From Sphingobacteriales bacterium (GTDB taxonomy: Bacteria > Bacteroidota > Bacteroidia > Sphingobacteriales > Sphingobacteriaceae): a stretch of 64,000 bases of DNA. The stretch covers positions 62,001 to 126,000 of the forward strand of contig JAQBOG010000014.1 of assembly GCA_028288165.1 (NCBI GenBank). The letters are read 5' to 3'. Position 1 is the stretch's first letter. The number at the start of each line of letters is the position of its first letter. Below are positions 26,423 to 35,526 of the stretch, piece after piece. The position numbers and the translations under genes were made by a program. The notes beneath the pieces are model-generated. The model did no database searches. It had not been told where the DNA came from and saw only the letters and a program-made list of their open reading frames with translations.

Positions 26423-27328
26423 ATGACTAAACAATACATGGATTATCTGGATCAGCTGGAGGCCGAAGCAATTTACATATTGCGTGAAGTTGCCGGACAG
26501 TTTGAGAAACCTGCTTTGCTATTTTCCGGAGGCAAAGATTCAATTACGTTAGTTCGTTTGGCCGAAAAAGCTTTTAGACCAGGTAAATTCCCTTTTCCAC
26601 TGGTTCATATCGATACGGGCCATAATTTTCCTGAAACGATTACTTTCAGAGATCAGCTTGTTGAAAAAATTGGTGAAAAATTGATTGTTGGGTACGTTCA
26701 AGATTCAATTGACGAAGGTAAAGTAGTGGAGCAAACTGGCAAAAATGCCAGTCGTAATGCTTTGCAAACCGTTACGTTATTAGATACCATCCTTAAAAAT
26801 AAGTTCGATGCTTGCATAGGCGGAGCACGTAGAGATGAAGAAAAAGCCAGGGCAAAAGAGCGTATATTTTCTATACGTGATGAATTTGGTCAATGGGATC
26901 CGAAACGTCAACGCCCGGAACTATGGAACATTTTCAATGGAAAAATTCAAAAAGGTGAAAATGTTCGGGTATTCCCGATTAGTAACTGGACCGAATTAGA
27001 TGTTTGGAATTACATCAAACGTGAAAATATCGACCTTCCTTCTGTTTATTTCTCGCACGAGCGTGAAGTAATTATTCGCAATAATCAGTTAATGGCTGCT
27101 GCCGAATGTTTAAATATGGACGAGGAAGATACTATCTATAAAAAGAAAGTTCGTTTTAGAACAGTTGGGGATATGTCATGCACCGCAGCAATCGAATCTG
27201 ACGCCTATTTATTAGATGACATTATAGAAGAGATCAGAACCTCAAAAATAAGTGAGCGTGGTGCACGTTTAGACGACAAAGTTTCAGAAGCAGCGATGGA
27301 AGATCGCAAAAAAGGAGGATACTTTTAA
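26423..27328 (+). CDS. cysD: Sulfate adenylyltransferase subunit 2
   Basis: This 301-residue catalytic subunit of ATP sulfurylase activates sulfate to APS. The PP-loop LLFSGGKDSITLVRL, then VHIDTGHNFPETI, GGARRDEEKARAKER and FPISNWTELDVWNYI match CysD throughout. It lies 6 nt after cysH, and its stop is 1 nt before the cysN start, so the three form one translational unit. Length equals that of E. coli CysD. Confidence 0.96.
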   Translation: MTKQYMDYLDQLEAEAIYILREVAGQFEKPALLFSGGKDSITLVRLAEKAFRPGKFPFPLVHIDTGHNFPETITFRDQLVEKIGEKLIVGYVQDSIDEGKVVEQTGKNASRNALQTVTLLDTILKNKFDACIGGARRDEEKARAKERIFSIRDEFGQWDPKRQRPELWNIFNGKIQKGENVRVFPISNWTELDVWNYIKRENIDLPSVYFSHEREVIIRNNQLMAAAECLNMDEEDTIYKKKVRFRTVGDMSCTAAIESDAYLLDDIIEEIRTSKISERGARLDDKVSEAAMEDRKKGGYF

Positions 27329-27329
27329 A

Positions 27330-28580
27330 ATGGATATATTAAAATTTTTAACGGCTGGTAGTGTGGATGATGGTAAAAGTACCCTTATCGGTCGTTTATT
27401 ATATGATAGTGAGTCAATTCTTGCCGATCAGTTAGAGGCTTTACAAGCATCAAACCGCAAAAATGATGACGGAACTATTGATTTGGCTATCCTTACTGAT
27501 GGTTTAAAAGCGGAACGTGAACAAGGAATAACCATTGATGTTGCATATAAATATTTCCAAACTGATAAACGTAAGTTTATAATTGCAGACACCCCTGGTC
27601 ATATTCAATATACCCGTAACATGGTTACCGGTGCTTCTACTGCCGATTTAGCGATTATTTTGGTAGACGCCCGTAACGGTGTGGTTGAACAAACGATCCG
27701 ACATTCCTTTTTAGTTTCTTTATTAGAGCTTCCACACGTAGTTGTTTGTCTGAATAAAATGGACATGGTTAATTACGATGAGGATGTGTATGAAAAGATC
27801 AAGGCAGATTACAAAGACATGGCTAAAAAGCTAAATCTTCATGAAATCACCTTCATTCCCGTTAGTGCTTTAAAAGGTGATAACATCGTAAACAAGTCTG
27901 AAAACATGCCTTGGTATGATGGCAAAAGCTTATTAGATCATTTAGAAACTGTTGAAGTTACTGAAGATGAAACAAGTGATCATGCTCGTATGCCAGTTCA
28001 GTGGGTTGTTCGTCCGCAAACGGAAGAATTACCAGATTATCGTGGATATTCTGGTCGTGTTTTAAGCGGTGCTTTTAGAGTAAATGATCCTATTACCGTG
28101 TTGCCATCAGGTTTTAGCTCCAGCATTACCAAGATCGAGATGTTTGATAAAGAGCCTCATGCTGCTGTAAAAGGAATGTCAGTTACTTTGCATCTCAAGG
28201 ATAATATTGATATCAGTCGTGGTGATATGTTAGTGAATTCGAACTATCAACCACACATATCTCAATTAATTGAATCAGATCTTTGCTGGATGGATACCCG
28301 TGCATTAGATACTTCAGTTCCTTACTTGGTTCAACAAAATAGTAAGGTGACAAAGTGCAAAATTCAAGAGATTCTTTACAAAGTAAACATCAATACGCTT
28401 GAGCAAGTTGATGCTGATAAATTCCAATTAAATGATATCGGCAGAATCATCATCAAAACTGCTGAACCGCTTGCATTTGATCTTTTCCAGGAAAATAACG
28501 CAAACGGTGGCGCAATACTAATTGATAGCCGTACTAATTTAACAGTAGGTGCTTTGATGTTTAGAGCGAACGCAGAGTAG
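27330..28580 (+). CDS. cysN: Sulfate adenylyltransferase subunit 1 (GTPase)
   Basis: This 416-residue EF-Tu-like GTPase couples GTP hydrolysis to APS formation by CysD. The G1 box is GSVDDGKST (10-18), with G3 ADTPGHIQYTRNM, G4 NKMD and G5-like VSAL. Two beta-barrel domains follow, without a fused CysC (APS kinase) domain. That is consistent with direct APS reduction by the cysH product. The gene closes the core sulfate-activation unit; microrepeats start 8 bp after its stop. Confidence 0.95.
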   Translation: MDILKFLTAGSVDDGKSTLIGRLLYDSESILADQLEALQASNRKNDDGTIDLAILTDGLKAEREQGITIDVAYKYFQTDKRKFIIADTPGHIQYTRNMVTGASTADLAIILVDARNGVVEQTIRHSFLVSLLELPHVVVCLNKMDMVNYDEDVYEKIKADYKDMAKKLNLHEITFIPVSALKGDNIVNKSENMPWYDGKSLLDHLETVEVTEDETSDHARMPVQWVVRPQTEELPDYRGYSGRVLSGAFRVNDPITVLPSGFSSSITKIEMFDKEPHAAVKGMSVTLHLKDNIDISRGDMLVNSNYQPHISQLIESDLCWMDTRALDTSVPYLVQQNSKVTKCKIQEILYKVNINTLEQVDADKFQLNDIGRIIIKTAEPLAFDLFQENNANGGAILIDSRTNLTVGALMFRANAE

Positions 28581-28588
28581 GATTTTGA

Positions 28589-28660
28589 GTATCAAGTAGC
28601 AAGTATTTAGTATCAAGTAGTCGGGCTTTCGCAATACGCAATACGCTCTACACAATACGA
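28589..28660. repeat. Heptad-period microrepeats between cysN and the OsmC gene
   Basis: The first block is AGTATCA AGTAGCA AGTATTT AGTATCA AGTAGTC (28589-28623). The second is GCAATAC GCAATAC GCTCTAC ACAATAC (28632-28659). Both have an exact 7-nt period with point variation. Together they fill nearly all of the 87-bp spacer. Confidence 0.85.
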
Positions 28661-28667
28661 ACAGAAC

Positions 28668-29087
28668 ATGAAAGTAAAATTACAACGGGTTAACCAGGCA
28701 GTGCATTTTGAAGCTATAGGTGGTGCAACTCCTATTAAAGTTAATATTGATGGGTCACCAGAAATTGGCGGAGAAGGTTTAGGCGTACGCCCGATGGAGT
28801 TGGTATTAATGGCACTGGCTTCATGTAGTTCACTAGACTTCCTAAGCATTTTGAAAAAGCAGAAACAAGAGGTACAGGACATATCTGTTTCTGCAGAAGG
28901 TAATCGTACGGATAGAGTTCCATCTGTTTTTACAGACATTCATTTATTATTTAACGTAAAAGGCAATGTAGATCCTGCAAAAGCAGAGCGTGCTGCCGAA
29001 TTAGCTGTTAAGAAGTATTGCTCGGTTCATGATATGCTTGCTGCTGGTGGAGTGGAGATTACTTACTCGGTTGATATTAAGGAATAG
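28668..29087 (+). CDS. OsmC/Ohr-family protein
   Basis: This 139-residue protein has the OsmC fold: GEGLGVRPMELVLMALASCSSLDFLSIL contains the first redox Cys, and AVKKYCSVHDML contains the second. Such proteins reduce organic hydroperoxides or act on sulfur species using the two cysteines. It follows cysN in the same direction after microrepeats and ends at a strong terminator, so it may be the last gene of the sulfur operon. The YhfA-like subgroup is most likely, its substrate unknown. Confidence 0.88.
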   Translation: MKVKLQRVNQAVHFEAIGGATPIKVNIDGSPEIGGEGLGVRPMELVLMALASCSSLDFLSILKKQKQEVQDISVSAEGNRTDRVPSVFTDIHLLFNVKGNVDPAKAERAAELAVKKYCSVHDMLAAGGVEITYSVDIKE

Positions 29088-29106
29088 ATTTTAAATTAGA
29101 ATTTTG

Positions 29107-29136
29107 AAAAGCCTGGATCATTTGATCTGGGCTTTT
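29107..29136 (+). terminator. Terminator after the OsmC gene
   Basis: AAAAGCCTGGATCA pairs with TGATCTGGGCTTTT through 14 bp including two G-T wobbles, followed by T-rich sequence. It lies about 20 nt after the stop codon. Confidence 0.7.
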
Positions 29137-29225
29137 CTGTTTATAAGCGTTCGATTTGTATTAAAGGTATACAAATTGTGGTTTGCCATCGGGTTTTATT
29201 ATTAGCTCTGATGTTGATTGAAAAG

Positions 29226-29330
29226 TTTTTTGGGCATTCGGGCGGGCTTTACCTTTCAATCTTTTTGTACTGAAGAAAGAAGTACAAAAAGGATTTCCAG
29301 TTCAATCCCTAACGCAAACCTAGCAAGTGG
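29226..29330 (+). repeat. Dispersed structured intergenic element, copy 4
   Basis: The left arm is GGGCATTCGGGCGGGCTTTA. The central stem is a perfect inverted repeat, CTTTTTGTACT/AGTACAAAAAG, with a 9-nt loop, so its tip differs from all other copies yet pairs. GGATT...AATCC and AACGCAAACCTAGCAA follow. The 394-bp gap between the OsmC gene and yceI holds nothing else apart from terminator and promoter. Confidence 0.88.
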
Positions 29331-29447
29331 ATATATGCATATTACACATATTTCGGTTACTAAATCATGTATAAATAGCGCTCGGGTTATCAATAAACTT
29401 CATCAATTTTCTTACACAGAAACTACATGTTTAAACACCTATTATTG

Positions 29448-29455
29448 TAAATTTG
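29448..29455 (+). promoter_or_regulatory. Candidate -7 element for yceI
   Basis: TAAATTTG matches TAnnTTTG exactly, 26 nt upstream of the yceI ATG. No -33 TTG stands out. Confidence 0.35.
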
Positions 29456-29481
29456 ATTAATCATATTATAAATAGGGAAAA

Positions 29482-30033
29482 ATGGAACAATCAACTACAT
29501 CTGTAGCAACTAAATGGGTTTTAGATGCTATGCATTCTGAAGTACACTTCAAGGTAAAACATCTTGTAATTTCAACGGTGACCGGAACTTTTAAAATTTT
29601 TGAAGGGACCCTTGAAACCGATAATGACGATTTTTCAAGTGCTAATATTAGTTTTACTTTAGATGTAAGCAGCATTGATACTAATCAGGATCAAAGAGAT
29701 GCACATTTAAAATCAGCTGATTTTTTTGATGTGGATACTTATCCAAAAATGGTATTCAAATCAACTTCATTTACAAAAAGGGATGACGAAGAATATGAAT
29801 TGATTGGTGATTTAACTATCAGAGATGTAACTAAATCTGTAAAATTAGATGTTGAGTATGGTGGTATAGCAACTGATTTTTATGGAAATGTTAAAGCTGG
29901 ATTCGAATTAAAAGGTAAAATCAATCGTAAAGATTTCGGTTTAACCTGGGATGGAATTACTGAAGCAGGCTCAATCGTGGTAGGAGAAGATATTAAGTTA
30001 GATATCAACGTTCAATTTGCTAAGCAAGTTTAA
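29482..30033 (+). CDS. YceI-family lipid-binding protein
   Basis: This 183-residue protein has the YceI lipocalin-like fold. WVLDAMHSEVHFKVKHLVIS, LDVSSIDTNQDQRDAHLKSA and DFFDVDTYPKMVFKSTSF are its three hallmark segments, and INRKDFGLTWDGITEAGSIVVGEDIKLDINV forms the end strands. Family members bind isoprenoids in the periplasm, but this one lacks a signal peptide and so is probably cytoplasmic. Its last 37 codons and terminator are duplicated 5.4 kb downstream, beyond the surface-protein genes. Confidence 0.92.
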   Translation: MEQSTTSVATKWVLDAMHSEVHFKVKHLVISTVTGTFKIFEGTLETDNDDFSSANISFTLDVSSIDTNQDQRDAHLKSADFFDVDTYPKMVFKSTSFTKRDDEEYELIGDLTIRDVTKSVKLDVEYGGIATDFYGNVKAGFELKGKINRKDFGLTWDGITEAGSIVVGEDIKLDINVQFAKQV

Positions 30034-30052
30034 CACATAGCATATAAAGCAT

Positions 30053-30086
30053 AAACGTCTAACATTTATTTGTTAGGCGTTTTTTT
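30053..30086 (+). terminator. yceI terminator
   Basis: AAACGTCTAACA pairs with TGTTAGGCGTTT, one G-T wobble, 6-nt loop, followed by seven Ts. The same hairpin recurs at 35447-35478. Confidence 0.85.
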
Positions 30087-30089
30087 GTT

Positions 30090-30314
30090 TTAAATGGATT
30101 GACTCGATATCCAGCCTATGGTACCAGCATTATTTACTAGGCTATAGTTTTCGAAATTGCCGATAACTTCTATGCGTTGGCCTTTTAATATAACTTTGAT
30201 ATTGTAAATATTTCTACAATTAGGGAAATGTTAATTAGGGAATATTTAAGGTTCGCTAATTTCTATGTATAATAAATAATCTTCAATTATTGGTTTATAT
30301 CGTTTCACAGGCAT
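30090..30314 (-). pseudogene. Remnant of a bacterial SH3-domain protein
   Basis: On the minus strand an ATG opens MPVKRYKPIIEDYLLYIEIS. The same frame, interrupted by two stops around a short tandem duplication of TTCCCTAATT, continues into CRNIYNIKVILKGQRIEVIG and ends NNAGTIGWISSQSI. The pattern of KVILKGQRIEVIGNF followed by GTIGWI is that of an SH3b domain. The piece is too short and broken to be a gene. It lies between yceI and the surface-protein gene, inside the segment bounded by the duplicated yceI tail. The remaining 150 bp up to the surface-protein start show nothing recognisable. Confidence 0.4.
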
Positions 30315-30464
30315 ATTAGCAACCATTTGTTATAATCCATATGATAGCCCATTCTGGAATCATTAAAGGTTCAATAATTGTAAATATTAAGCGGTTATAA
30401 ATGATGTACGCATCTAAACCTTTATTCTAAAATTTCGTATTAGGCATATATTTTATCCTTTTCT

Positions 30465-33400
30465 TTGAAAACACATTTAAAATTATTTCTACTGAGTTTT
30501 ATATTTTGTTTTATCAATCTCGTAGCATCGGCCCAAATTCCTGCTGCAGGAACGGTTACATTTACTACATCCAACGCCCAGCAAGCTGCATCTAGTAGTA
30601 GTATTTATGCAGTCTTTGTACCAACCAGTAGTCAAGGTCAGGGCAATGGGTTTGGGTTTGAGTTTATAACTCAAGGAACTGGAACGGGAGGTAGCGATGA
30701 GGTCTTAGTATCATATAATAACAACACTTTAAGATTTAATCGAAATAATAGTGCGTCCGTTACAAATGTATATATAAGAAGTGCAAGATCTGGTGCTCTT
30801 TCAGGTCAAACGACAAAATCTGCAGCAGGGGGCGAGTTCAAAATGACCTCAATTGCTTTGTTATTAAATTCGGGCTCGGCAACTAACGTAACTATAGAAG
30901 CTTACAGGAATGGCGCATTAGTCGGTACTCAGGTAAGCAGTATTTCCACTACTAAACAAACTGTAACCCTATCTTCCGACTTTTCCAACATTGATGAAAT
31001 AATGATAGTGGGTTTCGGATCTTCTGGAATTAGTGTTGATAACATTATAACTGCTGCGGCTATAGTGAATGAAGCACCGATAATTACTTCCAATGGAGGC
31101 GGAGCAACTGCCTCGGTAAATATGCCAGAAAGCTCAATGTTAGTTACTACTATTACAGCTACAGATGTGAATACAGGCAGTACTCAAAGCTATAGCATTA
31201 CGGGTGGTGCTGATGCCGGTAAGTTTAGTATTAATTCTTCTACAGGTGTTCTTAGCTTTATTTCGGCACCTAGTTTTAAAGTCTTAGGATCAGCTGCAGG
31301 CAACAATGCTTATGTGGTTAATGTTACAGTTACAGACAATGGCTCACCTGCATTGTCGGATATTGCATTGTCAGATGTTCAAACCTTAACTGTAAATGTA
31401 ACCGAAATCACCTTTCTAACTGGTTACGGATTTCGTATACCTGTAATCTTAAATAATGCAACTCTAGGTTTAGCTAACGATCTAACAGATTTTCCGGTTT
31501 TGGTTTATATAGAGGATGATGCTTTAAAAATTACAGGTGCCTGTTCAGATAAAGTGAAATTTCCTAATGGACCTACTTATGACTTTGCTTTTACCGATGG
31601 CGGTACTGGAACACAATTATTTTATGATTTAGAAAGTTATGATCAGATAAACGGCAAGTTGCTGGTGTGGGTAAAAATTCCTACTTTTTCAAAGTCGTCG
31701 AACAATTCCTTATATTTTTATTTTGGCTCTAACTCAGCCAATACCCAAGACCCTACAAGTACTTGGACGATTGACTATCAGGCTATATATCATTTCTCTG
31801 AAAGGTCTACAACAGCAACTGTTTTAGATGCTACAAACAAAAATAAAGACGCTATTCAAAGTAATACTACTATAGCTACCGACAGGTTTCATGAGGCTAC
31901 CGGGCTTACAGGGGGCGGTTATAGCTTTAATGGAAGCAACAGTACTATCATAAGCGCTAGTACGGAAAATACTCAAACAGCCTTTACTTTATCTGCGTGG
32001 GTAAGAACTGACGTTTCCAATATCGACCAAAAAGTAGTTAGCAACCAAAAAAATTATGGCTATGGTTATAAATTAAGTGTAAAGGGTACAACTGCAACAA
32101 CAATGAAGGTTGAAACAGAGATTAGGGCATCAACCCCCGCAAGTTATGCCACTCCAGGATTATTTTACAATGCCGGACTGGTAGGTGGTGCGCAATGGCA
32201 TTATATTCAAGGGGTATTTAATGGAGCGAGTAGTTTTACAAATTACGTAGATGGGATAGCTCAAGGGACTGGCACTGGGTCTGCACCAGGGTTGCCAGCT
32301 GTAAGCAATATTTCTATTGGTGTTGACAATCGTTCAGCTCCGGACCTTCCAGAACATTATTTTAAGGGAATGATGGATGAGATAAGGATTTCAAATGTAG
32401 CGAAATCAGCAGATTGGATAAAAGCTGAATTTGCCAATCAGTATAATCCTATAAATTTTAGAACTCAGGGAGTATATCAAACAGATTTCAACAATGCATC
32501 TACCTTAAAAGGTGGTATAACTTACAGTACTGCTAATGGTTCTACATTTACCTACACCATTAACAATATTACAACTACCGCCGCACCGCCAAATGATGGT
32601 ACAGCTAATTTAACTATAACAGGCAGTAATGCTATACTACCACAAGTTACATCTATTTACGGTTTAACCGTTAACGCATCCAGTAACATAAATTTAAATG
32701 GCCAAACCATGAATGTTGCCTGTAATATAATAAACAATGGCAATATAAGTTATTCTGATATACCCGCATCAAGTATTACTTTTAACGGAACTTCTGCTGC
32801 ACAGACATATATAGGTAATACAGCACTTAACTCCGGGCAAATAGGTAACTTAACGATTAATAACTCGGCCAATGGTACGATCACTCTATCAGGCGGCCCT
32901 GTTGATATTTACAATCAGCTTATTATAACCCAAGGCAATCTGGTTATTGATGAATCAACAACCACATTAACTTTAAAAAGTACCGCATCGTTAACGGCAA
33001 GTGTACCTCTTATGCCTTCAACTTCTACCATAACAGGCAATATATATGCAGAGCGGTACATGGCAGGAGGAAGTGGTAGGCGTGGCTACCGTTTAATTTC
33101 TGCACCTCTTGCCTCACAGTTAAATATGCCAAGTGGTTTAAATAGTTATGATCTTAAAGAATTAATTAAAACAGTATACATTTCAGGGCCAGGATCTGGA
33201 AATACTATTGGGAGTATCAATACTAACGGCTTTGATGCTTCCCCTAATAATAATGCATCGGCTTTTGTATACAAAGAATCTGATGCCAACCCAACTTCAC
33301 GTAACATTCTGGCAAGTGACTATAAGGGCTTTGCAAGTATTAATGAATATGTGCCAATGGGTAACGGAATACTTTTCTTTTATCGGGGTGATAGGACACT

Positions 33401-35012
33401 TAATCAGTCAGGCGCTACTACTCCCGGTAATTCTTTTGTTCCGCCTTATCCCATTCCAAACTCAAATACCTTAAAGTTTTACGGTAAAATACTTCAGGGA
33501 AATGTCGATGTAAACATCCCTTTATTTAGCCCTACTCAGTATTATAACATTAAAGGAACTGCAGGTTCACCCAGTACCGTTGTTACTATAACAGGTTTTA
33601 CCCCTTCTTTATCTTACACCGATAAAAGCTCTCTGCCTATAGATGGTTTTAACTTGGTTGGTAATCCATTTCCATCAACCATTGATTTAGAAAAAGTTAC
33701 ATTTGGGGCAGGCATTGGCCTTACAACTTATATTTTGAACAGCCAGACACAAACGTTTGCCACGTATGTGCGTACAGGGACTAACACAGATGGTACTGCC
33801 TTAAATGGTGCAAGCAGGTATGTTTTATCTGGTGAAGGATTTTTTGTTAAAGCACTTCCAACAGGAACAAGTGCCAATAGAACGATTACTTTTCCAGAAG
33901 CCGCTAAAACCACCTATCCTGGTGGTGCTGCCGGATCTGCCACAGCAGTACCTACTGTTTTCTCTTTTAAAAATAATACTCTGGTATCCTTAAAAAATAC
34001 AGCGTTCACATCTTCTATAAAAAATTATCCTGCTATTAAAATAAAACTGGTTCAGGATAGTGTTTTATATAACGAAACGCTTTTAACATTTAAGGCTAAA
34101 ACTAATGATAATTTTACCGAAGAGGATGTGTCTTATCTGACCGGACCTGACCAGCGTATATTTATGTACAGCTTAACAGCAGATGGCATCTCTTGCGCAA
34201 TTAATGAAATGGGCAGCCTGGAAAACGTTAAATCGGTGAAGTTATTTGCCGAAGGCGGAAACACGGGTAAATACCAATTGCAATTTGAAGGCATTCATAC
34301 TATCTCCAGCCGTTACCACGTTTTCTTAAAAGACGCTTATACCAAAGATTCGGTGGAGATTACAACGCAGTCCAATTATAGTTTTAATATTGACCGTAAC
34401 TTAAAGGCAACTTATGGTTTGGATCGATTTTCGTTAGTTATTCATAAGAGCGTTATCGGGGATTATAAGTTAATAAGCTTTCAAGCAGACCCAACAACTA
34501 TTGGGCACCAACTTAACTGGAATACCGAAAACGAAAGTGATGTAGTTTCATTTGAATTGCAACGAAGTGTAGATGGTGGTCAGACATTTGTACCATTGAG
34601 TGCCATTCAATCAGAAAGTAAAGGGAGTTATTCTTATCTTGATGAAAAACCGATTACGGGCGATAATATCTACAGATTAAAACAAATTGATATCAATGAG
34701 GACGTTTACTATTCTGATTCCATCACATTAACCGTTAAGGACATTTGGAATAATTCTGTTAATGACAGTATGATAGTTTATCCAAATCCGGCTAGCCGGC
34801 TGATAAATGTTGATGTCAGAGAGGTTGTTAAAAATCCGATTCAATTTGATATTACCAATTCAATAGGCAGCTTAGTTAAACGATCAACATTTCAACCTGC
34901 ACAACATTTTGAACAGGATATAAGCAATTTGGCACCGGGGATTTATTTTATAAATTTGTATGATACTGTTTTAAAACATTCAATCGGAAGTGTAAAATTC
35001 TTAAAAGATTAA
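30465..35012 (+). CDS. Large T9SS-secreted surface protein with DUF2341 and LamG domains
   Basis: This 1515-residue secreted protein starts at TTG; no ATG precedes the signal peptide (KLFLLSFIFCFINLVASA). In order it has a beta-sandwich N-domain, a cadherin-like stretch (about 205-315, MPESSMLVTTITATDVNTG) and a DUF2341 domain (about 319-445). A LamG/concanavalin-like domain follows (about 500-660, WHYIQGVFNGASSFTNYVDG, then MMDEIRISNVAKS). A long Ser/Thr/Asn-rich part leads to a C-terminal type IX sorting domain (about 1436-1515, MIVYPNPASRLINV ending GIYFINLYD). It probably coats the cell or binds polysaccharide. It looks like accessory content between two copies of the yceI tail. Confidence 0.88.
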   Translation: MKTHLKLFLLSFIFCFINLVASAQIPAAGTVTFTTSNAQQAASSSSIYAVFVPTSSQGQGNGFGFEFITQGTGTGGSDEVLVSYNNNTLRFNRNNSASVTNVYIRSARSGALSGQTTKSAAGGEFKMTSIALLLNSGSATNVTIEAYRNGALVGTQVSSISTTKQTVTLSSDFSNIDEIMIVGFGSSGISVDNIITAAAIVNEAPIITSNGGGATASVNMPESSMLVTTITATDVNTGSTQSYSITGGADAGKFSINSSTGVLSFISAPSFKVLGSAAGNNAYVVNVTVTDNGSPALSDIALSDVQTLTVNVTEITFLTGYGFRIPVILNNATLGLANDLTDFPVLVYIEDDALKITGACSDKVKFPNGPTYDFAFTDGGTGTQLFYDLESYDQINGKLLVWVKIPTFSKSSNNSLYFYFGSNSANTQDPTSTWTIDYQAIYHFSERSTTATVLDATNKNKDAIQSNTTIATDRFHEATGLTGGGYSFNGSNSTIISASTENTQTAFTLSAWVRTDVSNIDQKVVSNQKNYGYGYKLSVKGTTATTMKVETEIRASTPASYATPGLFYNAGLVGGAQWHYIQGVFNGASSFTNYVDGIAQGTGTGSAPGLPAVSNISIGVDNRSAPDLPEHYFKGMMDEIRISNVAKSADWIKAEFANQYNPINFRTQGVYQTDFNNASTLKGGITYSTANGSTFTYTINNITTTAAPPNDGTANLTITGSNAILPQVTSIYGLTVNASSNINLNGQTMNVACNIINNGNISYSDIPASSITFNGTSAAQTYIGNTALNSGQIGNLTINNSANGTITLSGGPVDIYNQLIITQGNLVIDESTTTLTLKSTASLTASVPLMPSTSTITGNIYAERYMAGGSGRRGYRLISAPLASQLNMPSGLNSYDLKELIKTVYISGPGSGNTIGSINTNGFDASPNNNASAFVYKESDANPTSRNILASDYKGFASINEYVPMGNGILFFYRGDRTLNQSGATTPGNSFVPPYPIPNSNTLKFYGKILQGNVDVNIPLFSPTQYYNIKGTAGSPSTVVTITGFTPSLSYTDKSSLPIDGFNLVGNPFPSTIDLEKVTFGAGIGLTTYILNSQTQTFATYVRTGTNTDGTALNGASRYVLSGEGFFVKALPTGTSANRTITFPEAAKTTYPGGAAGSATAVPTVFSFKNNTLVSLKNTAFTSSIKNYPAIKIKLVQDSVLYNETLLTFKAKTNDNFTEEDVSYLTGPDQRIFMYSLTADGISCAINEMGSLENVKSVKLFAEGGNTGKYQLQFEGIHTISSRYHVFLKDAYTKDSVEITTQSNYSFNIDRNLKATYGLDRFSLVIHKSVIGDYKLISFQADPTTIGHQLNWNTENESDVVSFELQRSVDGGQTFVPLSAIQSESKGSYSYLDEKPITGDNIYRLKQIDINEDVYYSDSITLTVKDIWNNSVNDSMIVYPNPASRLINVDVREVVKNPIQFDITNSIGSLVKRSTFQPAQHFEQDISNLAPGIYFINLYDTVLKHSIGSVKFLKD

Positions 35013-35037
35013 TGCTATTCACCTTTATCAATTTCTC

Positions 35038-35295
35038 TTGATTAACATAAAAAAGTTACTTAGTATATTTTTACTGCTAACCGTTATTAGCGTTAATGGA
35101 TTATGCCAATGCTCGATCAATTCAGGCGACCCTATAATCCCAATAGATCCCGATGATCCACTTTGTAACGCACCACTGGATTCTTGGGTACCTGTTATTG
35201 TTATAGGTGCTGCGGTTATAGGTGCATACTATTTACATACTAACAAAAAACTAATTGATACAAATAAAGAATATCGCAAAAAATCACTAGAGTAA
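35038..35295 (+). CDS. Small secreted protein with P-L-D/transmembrane/basic C-terminal signal
   Basis: This 85-residue protein starts at TTG, with a signal peptide (KLLSIFLLLTVISVNGLC). A short Pro/Asp-rich segment (PIIPIDPDDPLCNAPLD) follows, then one membrane helix (WVPVIVIGAAVIGAYYL) and a basic tail. The order P-(I/L)-D, hydrophobic helix, Lys-rich end resembles the PID-CTERM-type tripartite signal of small Bacteroidota proteins. It follows the surface protein by 25 bp and shares its rare TTG start, so the two probably form one unit. Function unknown. Confidence 0.6.
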   Translation: MINIKKLLSIFLLLTVISVNGLCQCSINSGDPIIPIDPDDPLCNAPLDSWVPVIVIGAAVIGAYYLHTNKKLIDTNKEYRKKSLE

Positions 35296-35319
35296 AACAT
35301 CTGGTAATTCAACGGTAAT

Positions 35320-35427
35320 TGTAAAGATTTCGGTTTGACCTGGAATGGTATTACTGAAGCGGGCTCAATCGTGGTAGGAGAAGATATTAAGTTAGATATC
35401 AACGTTTAATTTGCTAAGCAAGTTTAA
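35320..35427 (+). pseudogene. Broken duplicate of the yceI 3' end
   Basis: This stretch repeats the last 36 codons of yceI at roughly 94% identity, from KDFGLTW to the final KQV and stop. A CAA-to-TAA change creates an early stop (AACGTTTAATTTGC versus AACGTTCAATTTGC). The other changes are mostly synonymous. It has no start codon or upstream part. Together with the copied terminator it forms a direct repeat flanking the surface-protein genes. Confidence 0.9.
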
Positions 35428-35446
35428 GTCAGATATTATAAGTATA

Positions 35447-35478
35447 AAACGTCTAACATTTATTTGTTAGGCGTTTTT
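35447..35478 (+). terminator. Duplicate of the yceI terminator
   Basis: AAAACGTCTAACA...TGTTAGGCGTTTTT is the same hairpin as at 30053-30086, carried along with the duplicated yceI tail. It may now terminate the surface-protein transcript. Confidence 0.8.
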
Positions 35479-35526
35479 GCTCTATATATGATTTCATGAG
35501 CATACATTTTGCAATAATTAAAATGC

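Noticed and set aside
28589-28660. Possible CRISPR array between cysN and the OsmC gene
   Set aside because: The units are 7 nt with no spacers; they are microrepeats.
29218-29460. Plus-strand ORF of 80 codons before yceI
   Set aside because: It is a translation of element copy 4 (GIRAGFTFQSF) and covers the yceI promoter; no coding character.
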